From Bacteroidales bacterium (GTDB lineage: Bacteria; Bacteroidota; Bacteroidia; Bacteroidales; UBA932), in NCBI GenBank assembly GCA_017429205.1, contig JAFRPH010000004.1, positions 14,820 to 78,819 of the forward strand: 64,000 nt of DNA. Direction: 5' to 3'. Of the stretch, positions 1-9,025 are shown piece by piece. A program made the translations under genes and the position numbers. Within the stretch, counting starts at the first letter, position 1, and each line of letters starts with the position of its first letter. The notes below the pieces were generated by a model. It was not told where the DNA came from and searched no databases. It saw nothing but the letters and a program-made list of their open reading frames with translations.

Positions 1-1115
1 TACAGGCCCTTGGCGATCATGTCCAACCGCTCCCGGATGGCGAGGTTCGTCTGCAGGCTGCGGCCCTTGTAGGAATACCAGCCCAGCTCGTGGACGGAAC
101 CGTACGGGTTGTTCGGGAACACGGCCGTACCGCTGAGGTGCTCCTTCATCGCGTCGTCGAAGATGTCGTAGACGTTGGACGGATACTTCCGGAGGTTGCC
201 GAACAGGCTGGAGACCGCGTAGTTCGGGCGGTGCAGCATCTCGATGCGGCCGCCCATGTCGAAGCGGACCTCGAAGATCTTCAGGACGTTGAAGTCCAGG
301 TTCGCGCGGACGTTGAACCGGTTGTATCCCAGGTTCTTCGTCTGGTCGGTGTTCCGAGTGCCCAGGATGCCTTCACTGCCCAGGTAATCCAGATTGATGT
401 TGTAGCGGGCGTCCTTGGACCCGCCGTTCAGGATGAGGTCGGCGTCCCGGAACATCCCGAAGCGCTGGAGCGCCGTGTCGTACCAGTCGACATTCACACC
501 GGTGCCGTCCTTGTACGCATTCAACTGCTCCGGCGTATAGGCGGGCGTCCACACCATACCGTTGTCGTTGGACACGGCCTGGTTGTACAGGGAGGCGAAT
601 TCGTAGGAGCCGAGCGGCTTGTTCAGGAAAGTGGGCGTCTGGAGGCCGGACCGCACGCGGGCGGTCACGGTCGGACGGCCTTCCCGGCCGCGCCGGGTCG
701 TAATCCGGATGACCCCGTTGGCGCCCCGCTCGCCGTAGAGCGCGAGGGCGGCGGCGTCCTTGAGGACCTCCACCTTCTCGATTTCGGCCGGGGTGATGGC
801 GGACATGTACTCCTTGTTCACCTCGAAACCGTCCACGAAGATCTTGGCGGTGGACCAGGAGCCTACACCGTAGGTTCCCATGCCGCGGACCAGCCACTTG
901 GCCATGTTGTTGCCCAGCTCGCCGCTCCCCTGCATCACGGCCATTCCGGAGAAGGCTCCGGCGAAGGTGTTCGACAGGTTGGCGTCCTCGGTCTTGTAAA
1001 GCCGGTCGCCGGAAGCGGTGGAAATGGCGCCCGTGCCGTACTCCTGGGCCGAGAGGGTCACGGCCGCGAGGAAGGCGCAAAGGAGCGCGGAATATCTTGC
1101 AATCTTACGTTTCAT
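1..1115 (-). CDS. Second SusC-family TonB-dependent transporter (3' part beyond window)
   Basis: This is the N-terminal 371 residues of an outer-membrane SusC-like porin that would import oligosaccharides with a SusD partner. A Sec signal peptide (MKRKIARYSALL onward, ending near SAQ) is followed at once by the plug domain: GAISTASGDRLYKT, then IFVDGFEV, EVLKDAAALALYGERGANG and ITTRRGREG, all plug hallmarks. The usual carboxypeptidase-D-regulatory-like domain of about 80 residues and a recognisable TonB box between signal and plug are missing, unlike the SusC at 2972-6259. The frame is open to base 1 without a stop. It starts 17 bp after the upstream susD, so it belongs to the same operon and its own SusD presumably lies to the left. 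Confidence 0.9.
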   Translation of the reverse strand, partial: MKRKIARYSALLCAFLAAVTLSAQEYGTGAISTASGDRLYKTEDANLSNTFAGAFSGMAVMQGSGELGNNMAKWLVRGMGTYGVGSWSTAKIFVDGFEVNKEYMSAITPAEIEKVEVLKDAAALALYGERGANGVIRITTRRGREGRPTVTARVRSGLQTPTFLNKPLGSYEFASLYNQAVSNDNGMVWTPAYTPEQLNAYKDGTGVNVDWYDTALQRFGMFRDADLILNGGSKDARYNINLDYLGSEGILGTRNTDQTKNLGYNRFNVRANLDFNVLKIFEVRFDMGGRIEMLHRPNYAVSSLFGNLRKYPSNVYDIFDDAMKEHLSGTAVFPNNPYGSVHELGWYSYKGRSLQTNLAIRERLDMIAKGL

Positions 1116-1132
1116 AGCAATCGTCCTTTAAA

Positions 1133-2959
1133 TCAATAACCGGGGTTCTGCGTGATGGTTCCCTTGTTGATTTCGGTCTGCGGGAACGGTTCCAGGTACA
1201 TCGCGTCGCTCCAGTAGGAGTTGTAGGCGACGGCATCCCAGTAAGTCTCGACATTGCTCGCCGCGTACGGCCAGACCACACTGTCGTCGTTCTTGATGTT
1301 GAACTGGAGCATGCGCATCGCGCCGCCGCAGACGCCGTCTGCGATGTCGGCGAGCTTCCAGTGCTTCGCGTCGTAGTAGCGGTGGTTCTCCTGGAAGAAC
1401 TCCACGGCGAACTCGCGCTGGATGAGGGCGCGGAGCTTGGCCTGGTCGGTCTCGGTGATGGCCGGGAGGCCGGCGCGGTTGTGGACCTTGTTCAGGTTCT
1501 CCAGGGCCTTGGCGCTGTTGCCGTACTCGTTGTAGGCCTCCGCCAGGTAGAGGTAGGTCTCGGCCAGGCGGAAGAGCGGCGGTTCGAACCAGAGACGGCC
1601 GCCCGCGTGGTAGAAGAACTTGGTGCGCTCGCCGCAGCCCTTGTCGCTGTCGATGGCGTTGGGGAACACGTCGCCCTTGCCCTTGTCGGCCGCATAGCCG
1701 CCGCGGTTCCAGCCGGCGTTCTGCCAGTTGTAGTCGCCGGGGTTGTTCGCCGAGTCGTGGCCGCCAAACTTGATGTCGGCCTTCGCGCGCGGCTCGATCT
1801 TGGCGACATTGGCCACCCAGTCGGAACCGGCCCGGGGCATCGCGTCCCCGACCTTCGGCCAGGAGATCTCGGAGCCGTCGGCCGCCCAATACTTCTCCAG
1901 ATGATTCGTCAGGACGCCGCTGCAGTCGGTGTCGTAGCGGTTGTTGCCCTGGTAGCGGGAGCAGTTGATGAAGTTCACGAGCGGATCCCAGCCGCCGGTG
2001 TCGTCGAACTTGTAGGCGAGGATCAGCTCCGCATTGGCGGGAACCGAGGTGGCCTTGCCGTAGTCGTCGAAGGCGTTCGGATTGGGCTGGCCCACGCCGG
2101 CGCCGCCGGAGTTCAGGAGGGCCACGCCGTTCGCGGCGGCCCAGCTGAGGACGGCCTCGTTGGCGTCGATGGCCGCCTTCCAGCGCTCCTTGTCCACGTT
2201 GCCGAAGCAGATGACGTCGTTATGCTCGCCGTTGTCCAGGTAAGGCGTCGCGCTGTTGAACAGCGGACGGGCGGCGAACTGCAGCGTCCGGGCCTTGATG
2301 GCGAGGACGGCGCCCTTGGTCATGCGGCCGGTGTTCGCGGCATCCCACTTCGCCGGCAGGACGGCCGCCGCCTCGTCGCACAGACGGGTGATGAATGCGA
2401 CCATTTCCGTCAGCGAGGCGCGCGGAGCGCTCAGGTCGTCGGTGGACGCGAAAGACTTCTCCACGATGGGCACGCCACCGTAGCGGTAGAACATGCCCAT
2501 ATAGCGGTAGGCGATGAGGGCCGTCGCTTCGGCCTTGAACACCGCCTTGTCGGCCTCGGACATGTCCGCGACGTTGTCCACGTTCTCGATCAGGATATAG
2601 CACTGGCGGATGAAGCGCCAGTTGTTGCCGTAGTTCTCGGCGCCCGCGTCGGAGCCGTCCGTGCCGTTCACGGTCAGACCCTGCTGGGTGATGTGGTAGC
2701 TGCCGTGCCAGTTGTAGCCGCGGCCCACCTCGCCGGAGATGGCACCGTAGGTGGAGTGGCCGATGCCCATGCCGCCCGGCCAGCCGTGGCGGAGGACATT
2801 GCGGTAGCAGGACATCAGGGCGGCGCGGGCGTTCTTCGTCGTGGAGAACACCGCCTCCTGGTCCACGGTACCCGTGGTGTCCGGCTTCTCAAGGAACAGG
2901 CTGCACGAGGTGACGGCGAGAAGCGCCGTCGTCAAGAGTATGTTGACAATCTTTTTCAT
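1133..2959 (-). CDS. SusD-like outer-membrane glycan-binding lipoprotein
   Basis: This is the SusD partner of the SusC at 2972-6259; it caps the transporter on the cell surface and helps capture the oligosaccharide. I chose the start that gives MKKIVNILLTTALLAVTSC, a lipoprotein signal with its Cys at residue 19; an upstream in-frame Met at 2968 would add three residues. The protein is about 608 residues, long for the family. SusD features are the N-terminal helical repeat region (SCYRNVLRHGW, AEATALIAYRYMGMFYRYGG) and the C-terminal RLAETYLYLAEAYNEYG segment followed by REFAVEFFQENHRYYDAKHW. It lies 12 bp after susC. Substrate is inferred as beta-mannan or a related beta-glycan from the neighbouring GH26 and GH5 genes. 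Confidence 0.93.
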   Translation of the reverse strand: MKKIVNILLTTALLAVTSCSLFLEKPDTTGTVDQEAVFSTTKNARAALMSCYRNVLRHGWPGGMGIGHSTYGAISGEVGRGYNWHGSYHITQQGLTVNGTDGSDAGAENYGNNWRFIRQCYILIENVDNVADMSEADKAVFKAEATALIAYRYMGMFYRYGGVPIVEKSFASTDDLSAPRASLTEMVAFITRLCDEAAAVLPAKWDAANTGRMTKGAVLAIKARTLQFAARPLFNSATPYLDNGEHNDVICFGNVDKERWKAAIDANEAVLSWAAANGVALLNSGGAGVGQPNPNAFDDYGKATSVPANAELILAYKFDDTGGWDPLVNFINCSRYQGNNRYDTDCSGVLTNHLEKYWAADGSEISWPKVGDAMPRAGSDWVANVAKIEPRAKADIKFGGHDSANNPGDYNWQNAGWNRGGYAADKGKGDVFPNAIDSDKGCGERTKFFYHAGGRLWFEPPLFRLAETYLYLAEAYNEYGNSAKALENLNKVHNRAGLPAITETDQAKLRALIQREFAVEFFQENHRYYDAKHWKLADIADGVCGGAMRMLQFNIKNDDSVVWPYAASNVETYWDAVAYNSYWSDAMYLEPFPQTEINKGTITQNPGY

Positions 2960-2971
2960 ATCGCGCAAGGT

Positions 2972-5900
2972 TTAGAAACGGAAGCTGATACCGGCCATGA
3001 TGATCCGGGTGAGCGGATAGACATAGGTGCTGCCGTCCGTGGTCTCGGGGTCGATGCCGTAACGGCTCAGCTTGTTCGGGAAGGTGTAGATGTTGTTCGC
3101 ATTGACATACACGCGCACACCCTGCAGGATGACGTCGCGGCCGCCCTTGCCCAGGTCGAACGTGTAGCCGAGCTCCACGTTCTTGAGCTTGAAGTGGTCG
3201 GAGGAGACCATCCAGTAGTCGCTGGTCAGGAAGTTGTTGTGGGAGGTGTCGCCGGAGTAGACCGCGCGGGGATAGGTGATCTCCTCGCCCGCGAGGTACT
3301 TCGCCTCGGTCCAGCGGCCGTCATACTGCCACTTCCAGGCGTTGCCCGCGTTCTTGTAGAACGGGATGGTGTAGCCGCTGGGCAGGTAGTAGGAGCCGTC
3401 CTTGCTGCCCGTGAAGAGCAGTTTCAGGTCGAAGCCCTTGTAGCCCAGCTGGATCTTGAAGTTATAGTGGTACATCGCGTACCGCGGGAAACCGATGGGG
3501 CCCACGTCGTTCTGGTTGATCTTGCCGTCGCCGTCCAGGTCCTTGTAGCGGACGTCGCCCAGGGTGGCCTTGTTGCCGGTGTAGGTATTCTCGGGACGAG
3601 CGTCCAGCTCGGCCTGCGTGTTGAACAGGCCGTCGCTCTGGAGACCGAAGCGCTGGCCGATCATGTGGCCGGTCTTGTTCATCCACTCGTACGGGTTGTT
3701 CGCCTCGGCCATGTAGATGATCTTGTTGCGGGAGTAGCTCAGGTCGGCGCCCAGGGTATAGATCAGTTCCCCGATCTTGTCCGTCCAGTTCACGACCACC
3801 TCGTAACCCTTGTTCATCGTGACGCCCACGTTGGCCGGCGGAACTTCGCTCTGGCTCACGCCGTAGATGGCCGGGATGATGCCCAGGGTGGTGAGGATGT
3901 TGTTGCGCTTCTCGTAGAACCAGTCATAGTCGATGGAGAGCCGGTTGCGGAAGAACTTGGACTCCACACCGGCGTCGAACTTGCGGGCGCGCTCCCAGGT
4001 GATGTCCGGATTGCCCAGGCTGCCCTCGGTGGCGCCTTCGAAGTAGGTGTTCGGCGCGGAGCCGTCGCCGTTGCCGAGCCAGTAGCCGCCCTGGTTGAGG
4101 TTCCAGGTGTTGGGCAGGTAGTAGAACCGGCGGTTGGCGCCCAGCTGGTCGTTACCGACCTCGCCGTAGGAGGCGCGGAGCTTCAGGAAGCTGAGGAAGT
4201 CGTTCTTGGGATACCAGGGCTCCAGGGTCGGGACCCAGCCCACGGACACGGCCGGGAAGAGGCCGAACCGACGGCCTTCCGCAAACTGCTCGGTGCCGTT
4301 GTAACCCACGTTCACCTCGGCCATGTAGCGGTCGGCGTAGTTGTAGGTGACACGGCCGACGAAACCCAAGATGCCGGAAGGCACGTGGTAGGAGTCGGAC
4401 GGCATCGTGTACTTGGAAGCCTTGCCCAGGAGGAGGGCCGACACATTGTGGTCCCCGAAGGAGCCGTTCCAGTCGAAGCCGGCGTCCACATAGAACTTGT
4501 TCCAGTTGGAATAGCCGTAGGAGTTGAAGGAGCCGCCGCCCATCGAACCGCCGAAGAAATCGTACACGAGCGGGTTCTCCGCGTTGCGCTGGATGCTGTA
4601 GGCCGGGAGGGACGGGGTGTACCGCACATAGCGGTTGTAGTTGTCCTGATAGGAGACCGTCACGTGCGAGGAGAGGTTCTTCAGGAGGTAGTCCATCTTG
4701 TGGTTCAGCTTCAGGGTGTTGTCCAGGAGGCTGTTGTAGACGGTGGCCGTGCCGCTCATCAGGAGGTTGTACACGGCGTTCTGGAAGCCGATGTTGCTGT
4801 TGGTCTTCGTGGCCAGGGGGTTCTGGGCGGAGCCGGCGATGCCGGCGAAGCCGCTGATCAGGTGGCCGTCCACGATGCCCGGGCTGATGAACGGGTTGCA
4901 GTCGTAGATGTACTGCATGATGATCTTGTAACGGCCGGACAGGTCATAGGCGTCCGCGCCGTTGCCGGGGCCCGTGGTCTCGCCGAACTGGCCGGCGGAA
5001 TTGACCGTGAGGGTGGTCCGGTCCGTGATCTTGATGTCGAAGTTCGAACGGAAGTTGTACCGGTTGAACAGGGAGCGGGTGTCGGCTCCGTAATACTGGA
5101 CGGAGTTGGTGATACCCTCCTGCCGGAAGTAACCGAAGGAGACGAAGTACTTGACCCGCTCGGTACCGCCGGAGACGTTCAGGTTCGCCTGGTACTGCGG
5201 AGCGACCTTGTTGAACTGCTCCTTGTACAGGTTGTGGTCGGCATAGTAGAGGGCCGGGGTGTTCTTGAGCTGCTCCTTCTGGGAAGGGGTGAGGTTCGTC
5301 ATCGCATCCACTTCCTGCGGGGTGAAGTCGCGATTGTTCTTGAACTTCCACAGGTCATAGTCGTCATAGATGTAGGAGGACAGGCCCTCGTTGCCGGGAT
5401 AGGCCCTCTGCTCGTTGCGGATGGCCTCGTTGCGGAACAGCGCGTATTCGTAGGCCGTCACGCCCTCCTGCAGCTGGGTGGCCTGCGTGAGGCCGTAGTT
5501 GGCGGAGAAGTTGATGACCGGCTTGCCCTGGGCGCCGCGCTTGGTCGTCACGATGATGACGCCGTTCGCGCCGCGGACACCGTACACGGCCGTGGAGGCC
5601 GCATCCTTGAGGACGCTGATGCCCTGGATTTCGTTCGGGTCCATCGCGTTGAACTCCGCGAACGCCTGCTCGGAGGACTGCTCGACGCCGTCGATGACGA
5701 TGAGCGGCGTGGAGGAACCGTACGTGGAGACGCCGCGGACGTAGATGTTCGCCGCGTTGCGGCCCGGCTCACCGGAAGTCTGCAGGCCCGCCACGCCCGG
5801 CGTGTTGCCGATGAGGGCGTTGGAGATGTTGGAGACCGGAGCCGACAGGATGTCGCTTCCGTTCACGGACGAGATGGCGCCCGTCACATTGACCTTCTTC

Positions 5901-6259
5901 TGCGTGGCGAAAGCCGTCACGACGACTTCGTCCATCAGGTTGGTGTCGGGATTGAGCGTCACGTTCAGCACGGACTGGCCCGGCGCCACGGTCAGCGCCT
6001 GGGTCGCATACCCGATGAACTGGAACTCGAGGACGACTTCGCCGGCAGGCACCCGGAGGGAGTACTTGCCGTCCAAGCCGGTGGAGACGCCGTTGGAAGT
6101 GCCCTGCTGGATGACGAAAGCCCCGTACAGGGGTTCCCCTCGCTCATCCAACACCGTACCTCCGACGGTCCGCGTCCCCTGCGCATAAAGCGCGGGGCCG
6201 GCGGTTCCCAGCAGCGCGGCGAAAGCGCATGCGAGGATCGTTTTCAGTGTCTTAGTCAT
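2972..6259 (-). CDS. SusC-family TonB-dependent oligosaccharide transporter
   Basis: A 1095-residue outer-membrane transporter. In order: Sec signal (ending around ALYAQ), a carboxypeptidase-D-regulatory-like domain (TVGGTVLDERGEPLYGAFV, residues about 30-110), a TonB-box-like segment (DEVVVTAFATQKKVNVTGA), the plug (LIVIDGVEQ, ISVLKDAASTAVYGVRGANG, about 125-260) and a 22-strand barrel ending in the aromatic C-terminus AGISFRF. Length and domain order are typical of full-length SusC. It sits 12 bp downstream of a GH26 gene and 12 bp upstream of its susD, so the order in this operon is binding protein, enzyme, susC, susD rather than the usual susC, susD first. Import would be energised by TonB-ExbBD encoded elsewhere. 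Confidence 0.96.
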   Translation of the reverse strand: MTKTLKTILACAFAALLGTAGPALYAQGTRTVGGTVLDERGEPLYGAFVIQQGTSNGVSTGLDGKYSLRVPAGEVVLEFQFIGYATQALTVAPGQSVLNVTLNPDTNLMDEVVVTAFATQKKVNVTGAISSVNGSDILSAPVSNISNALIGNTPGVAGLQTSGEPGRNAANIYVRGVSTYGSSTPLIVIDGVEQSSEQAFAEFNAMDPNEIQGISVLKDAASTAVYGVRGANGVIIVTTKRGAQGKPVINFSANYGLTQATQLQEGVTAYEYALFRNEAIRNEQRAYPGNEGLSSYIYDDYDLWKFKNNRDFTPQEVDAMTNLTPSQKEQLKNTPALYYADHNLYKEQFNKVAPQYQANLNVSGGTERVKYFVSFGYFRQEGITNSVQYYGADTRSLFNRYNFRSNFDIKITDRTTLTVNSAGQFGETTGPGNGADAYDLSGRYKIIMQYIYDCNPFISPGIVDGHLISGFAGIAGSAQNPLATKTNSNIGFQNAVYNLLMSGTATVYNSLLDNTLKLNHKMDYLLKNLSSHVTVSYQDNYNRYVRYTPSLPAYSIQRNAENPLVYDFFGGSMGGGSFNSYGYSNWNKFYVDAGFDWNGSFGDHNVSALLLGKASKYTMPSDSYHVPSGILGFVGRVTYNYADRYMAEVNVGYNGTEQFAEGRRFGLFPAVSVGWVPTLEPWYPKNDFLSFLKLRASYGEVGNDQLGANRRFYYLPNTWNLNQGGYWLGNGDGSAPNTYFEGATEGSLGNPDITWERARKFDAGVESKFFRNRLSIDYDWFYEKRNNILTTLGIIPAIYGVSQSEVPPANVGVTMNKGYEVVVNWTDKIGELIYTLGADLSYSRNKIIYMAEANNPYEWMNKTGHMIGQRFGLQSDGLFNTQAELDARPENTYTGNKATLGDVRYKDLDGDGKINQNDVGPIGFPRYAMYHYNFKIQLGYKGFDLKLLFTGSKDGSYYLPSGYTIPFYKNAGNAWKWQYDGRWTEAKYLAGEEITYPRAVYSGDTSHNNFLTSDYWMVSSDHFKLKNVELGYTFDLGKGGRDVILQGVRVYVNANNIYTFPNKLSRYGIDPETTDGSTYVYPLTRIIMAGISFRF

Positions 6260-6271
6260 TATCGTTGGGTT

Positions 6272-7750
6272 TTATTTGATTTCATAGCCTTCGGGCAGGG
6301 TGTACATGTCGGGGAGGTCCCGGCTGAACAGGCTGCGCGGGTCGGCGTACATCTTCCGGAAGTCATCCTCGGAGGGATGGCCGGGATATACGCTGTAATA
6401 ATGCTTGTCGGATTCGTTGTTCCCTACATACTTGTTCCGCCACATCGTCACCAGCGAGATGCGCTTGGCGCCGAGCGGGCCCACCAGGAACTGCGACCAG
6501 AAATTGGTCTCCGTGAAGGATTCCTTGCCGTCCTCGGTGACGCCGCAGGGCTTGCGCTTCTCCTGGGAGAGGGCCTCCAGGGCCTTCAGGTTGGACTCGA
6601 ACGCCTTGTTGTTGGTGCCGTGGTAGCAGTCCATGCCGATGAAGTCCACCCATTCGTCGCCGGGCCAGCGGAACAGGAGCCGGCCCTTGGTGTTCCCCTG
6701 ATAGTCTTCGTCCATCTGCGGGGAAATGGCGTACAGGAAGCTGTGGACCCCCTTGGTATCGCGGAGATACTTGACGGTGAACTGCCAGAGCGCCACGAAC
6801 TGGGAGTCGTTGGCACAGGACGTGCCCCACCAGGACCAGCCCTGCGTGTGCTCATGGAAGGGACGGAGGATCACCGGAACCAGGTTTCCGCGGGCATCCT
6901 TCAGGTTCAGGGCGAAGTCGGCCAGACGGTCCAGGTACTCCAGGAACGTTTTCCGCGCAGCCGAACCGTCCGTCAGGATTTCGGTCACGGCCTTCTTCGC
7001 GGCCTCCTGGTCGTTCTCGTACTGAAGCCAGGCGGAAACGCCCGTCTTGGGGTTGTTCAGGTGCATGCAGGCCAGGATGACCTCTCCCCTTTCGCGGGCT
7101 TCCAGGATGACCCGGCGCCGGATGGCGTTGGAGGAATCGCCATGGCGGTTGTCCATGAGCTCGGCGAAATCGACGCTGAACACGGCGGGATAGTCGCCGC
7201 AGACGGCCTTGGTGTCGGAGTTGCCGGCCTCATTGTACCAGTAACGGCCATACCAGAGGTCGTCGTGGTGGCCGAACATCCAGCCTTTCTCCGCAACGGC
7301 CCACAGGTTGGCGAAAAGCGCCTTGGTCTCCGGCGTGGCATTCTTGTCCACGATGGTGAGGGTCACCTTCTCCACCGGGTTCGCGGCCTGGGTCACCTTG
7401 ACTTCCTTGGCGTAGTAGCGGTCGGCCTGGTCCACGAAGCGGAGGGTCGTCGTCCGGGGCGAGGCCGCCTCGTTCTTGCGCGCGATAAAGTATTGGGTGG
7501 CGGCCGTAGAGGTCCGGTTCGGGTCGGAAACGACCCAATCGTCCTGGATGTCCACCCGGTAGGCGAAGTTCGCGTCCACCTGGACGGAGAACCCCGTTTC
7601 CGCGTAGTCCACGTCGATCCGGTCCTTGGCGAAGCTCAGGTGCCGGGTGTCCGTGGGAACGGGCTCCACCGACGCGGGTTTCTCACACGACGAAATCAGC
7701 GCGCCCGCGAAGGCGAACAGGGCGAAAAGCGTATGCATTCCGGTTCGCAT
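6272..7750 (-). CDS. BACON-domain GH26 beta-mannanase lipoprotein
   Basis: Predicted surface or periplasmic endo-beta-1,4-mannanase. A lipoprotein signal ends at Cys22 (LISSC). Residues about 35-125 form a BACON-like module (DDWVVSDPNRT, TLRFVDQAD). The GH26 catalytic domain follows from about residue 130: GHHDDLWYGRYW, then the general acid/base Glu300 in RPFHEHTQGWSWWG and the nucleophile Glu406 in CGVTEDGKES. The spacing and both Trp-rich motifs match clan GH-A family 26. It lies 3 bp after the DUF5018-like lipoprotein gene and 12 bp before susC. A second in-frame Met four residues downstream (MHTLFALF) is an equally good start. Activity on mannan rather than another beta-glycan is an inference from the family. 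Confidence 0.92.
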   Translation of the reverse strand: MRTGMHTLFALFAFAGALISSCEKPASVEPVPTDTRHLSFAKDRIDVDYAETGFSVQVDANFAYRVDIQDDWVVSDPNRTSTAATQYFIARKNEAASPRTTTLRFVDQADRYYAKEVKVTQAANPVEKVTLTIVDKNATPETKALFANLWAVAEKGWMFGHHDDLWYGRYWYNEAGNSDTKAVCGDYPAVFSVDFAELMDNRHGDSSNAIRRRVILEARERGEVILACMHLNNPKTGVSAWLQYENDQEAAKKAVTEILTDGSAARKTFLEYLDRLADFALNLKDARGNLVPVILRPFHEHTQGWSWWGTSCANDSQFVALWQFTVKYLRDTKGVHSFLYAISPQMDEDYQGNTKGRLLFRWPGDEWVDFIGMDCYHGTNNKAFESNLKALEALSQEKRKPCGVTEDGKESFTETNFWSQFLVGPLGAKRISLVTMWRNKYVGNNESDKHYYSVYPGHPSEDDFRKMYADPRSLFSRDLPDMYTLPEGYEIK

Positions 7751-7753
7751 CGT

Positions 7754-8800
7754 TTAGTCCGCAAGATAGTCGGAATGGTCGGGGATGGGCGTGTCGGCGT
7801 CCTTCTTCACCAGCCAGAAGGTGTTCCGGACGTTGTCCGTGAACCAGCGGGTATCCGGCCAGTTATAGTCGATGACATCGAAGGGACCCGGGAAAGAGCG
7901 GCCGAAAGCAAGGTTCGGCACGTCGAAATTCACACCGGCATACTCGTGGTTGCCCGCCTCGATGAGTTCGACTCCATAAAGCGGCGTCGTATAGCCCTCG
8001 TCGGCATAGTCGAAGATATAGAGGACCTTGCTGTCGACACCGGGCTTGCCCCACCGGCTCTTGCCGGCCGGGAAGATCCGGTACTTGTCGTTGACGTCGA
8101 TGGAATTGCCGTACATATAATTGGCATACAGGCCGTTATCGCCGGGGGTGTTCACCAGGGTGCCGTAGGTGGCGCCCGTCTCGGGGTCGGCCCCTTCCAG
8201 CCGGAAGCTCAGGGTGTTGTCATCCTCGTCGGTGGGCATGTAGCCGCTGCCCCAGTGCCACCACTTGTCCATGACCGTGGAGCGGACGACCGCGCCGTCC
8301 CAGCCACCCACGATGATGAAGGCGCAGGGCGGAGCGCTGCCGTCCAGGATGCCGCCGATCGGCGTGAATGTGTACGTCCCCTCCAGCGGATCCTTGAACT
8401 GCGTGTAAGTGACCGTGTAGGTGCGGGTTTCCCCGTTGTGGGCGGTCACCACGAAAGAAGCCGAGCCGGAGCTGAGGTCCAGCGTGCTGCCGGGCCCGAT
8501 GCTGGCCGTGGGGCAGAACTCGCTGTCCGGGAACTTGAAGTCCAGGGCCTGGACTTTCACGGCGGACATGTCCAGTCCGCCCGTGATCAGGTTCACCACG
8601 ACGGAGCCCACCCCGTCGTTCCGCCAGTCGTCGGAAATGACGGCGGCCCCGATCTGGGATTCCAGCCGCAGGTTGACCGGCGTCCTTTCGCGGAGCCAAG
8701 GGTCCACCAAAGGCTCCGTGTTGCGGGGTTCCTGGGTGCAGGCGAAAAGGGCCGGCACGAGGAGCGCCGCAAGGGCTGTGCGTAAAACGAATTTCTTCAT
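7754..8800 (-). CDS. DUF5018-like surface glycan-binding lipoprotein (inferred)
   Basis: The first gene of the susCD operon encodes a 348-residue lipoprotein (signal LLVPALFAC, Cys21). Residues about 40-135 resemble the Ig-like DUF5018 module found in Bacteroidetes surface proteins (GPGSTLDLSSGSASFVVTAH, RTYTVTYTQF). The C-terminal 200 residues are rich in Trp, Tyr and Gly (GGWDGAVVRSTVMDKWWHWG, YNWPDTRWFTDN), as in carbohydrate-binding proteins, but I recognise no catalytic motif. The position next to GH26 and susCD suggests a surface glycan-binding protein that holds polysaccharide for the mannanase. Function is inferred from context; the C-terminal part belongs to no family I can name. Confidence 0.72.
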   Translation of the reverse strand: MKKFVLRTALAALLVPALFACTQEPRNTEPLVDPWLRERTPVNLRLESQIGAAVISDDWRNDGVGSVVVNLITGGLDMSAVKVQALDFKFPDSEFCPTASIGPGSTLDLSSGSASFVVTAHNGETRTYTVTYTQFKDPLEGTYTFTPIGGILDGSAPPCAFIIVGGWDGAVVRSTVMDKWWHWGSGYMPTDEDDNTLSFRLEGADPETGATYGTLVNTPGDNGLYANYMYGNSIDVNDKYRIFPAGKSRWGKPGVDSKVLYIFDYADEGYTTPLYGVELIEAGNHEYAGVNFDVPNLAFGRSFPGPFDVIDYNWPDTRWFTDNVRNTFWLVKKDADTPIPDHSDYLAD

Positions 8801-8850
8801 AATACTATAATATGATTGTGACTAGTTTCAGTTGGGCTTATGCAGCACTA

Positions 8851-8882
8851 CAAAGGTACGGGGAGAAATGGGCTAATACAAA
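8851..8882 (-). promoter_or_regulatory. Promoter of the DUF5018-GH26-susCD operon
   Basis: The minus strand carries TTTG at 8882-8879, 20 nt, then TACCTTTG at 8858-8851. This fits the Bacteroidetes sigma-ABfr consensus (-33 TTTG, -7 TAnnTTTG). The start codon lies 50 nt further on. Confidence 0.8.
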
Positions 8883-8927
8883 TATTACTTTCTCAATTTA
8901 TGATACTATTTTGCAAATCTGCATCAT

Positions 8928-8947
8928 TTCGCCAAAAAAGTGGCGAA
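8928..8947. promoter_or_regulatory. Inverted repeat upstream of the susCD promoter
   Basis: Arms TTCGCCA and TGGCGAA are separated by AAAAAG. The repeat is centred about 55 bp upstream of the -33 box at 8882-8879, a position suited to an activator. No bound regulator is encoded in the window. Confidence 0.35.
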
Positions 8948-8956
8948 TGCCCGCAT

Positions 8957-9000
8957 AAAAAAAACGCGCTCAAGGGGTTGAATCTTCCTTGAGCGCGTTT
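8957..9000 (-). terminator. Intrinsic terminator after the GH5 gene
   Basis: On the minus strand a perfect 14-bp stem (AAACGCGCTCAAGG with its complement, 12-nt loop) is followed by eight Ts. It lies 26 bp after the GH5 stop codon and separates the two operons of this locus. Confidence 0.92.
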
Positions 9001-9025
9001 CGGACAAAACGACGGACCGTATCAG

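Noticed and set aside
1361..8785. A 2474-codon plus-strand open frame antisense to the susCD operon.
   Set aside because: It is Val/Ala/Gly/Arg/His-rich translation of the wrong strand; third-position GC bias removes stops. The minus strand encodes clear SusD, SusC and GH26 proteins.
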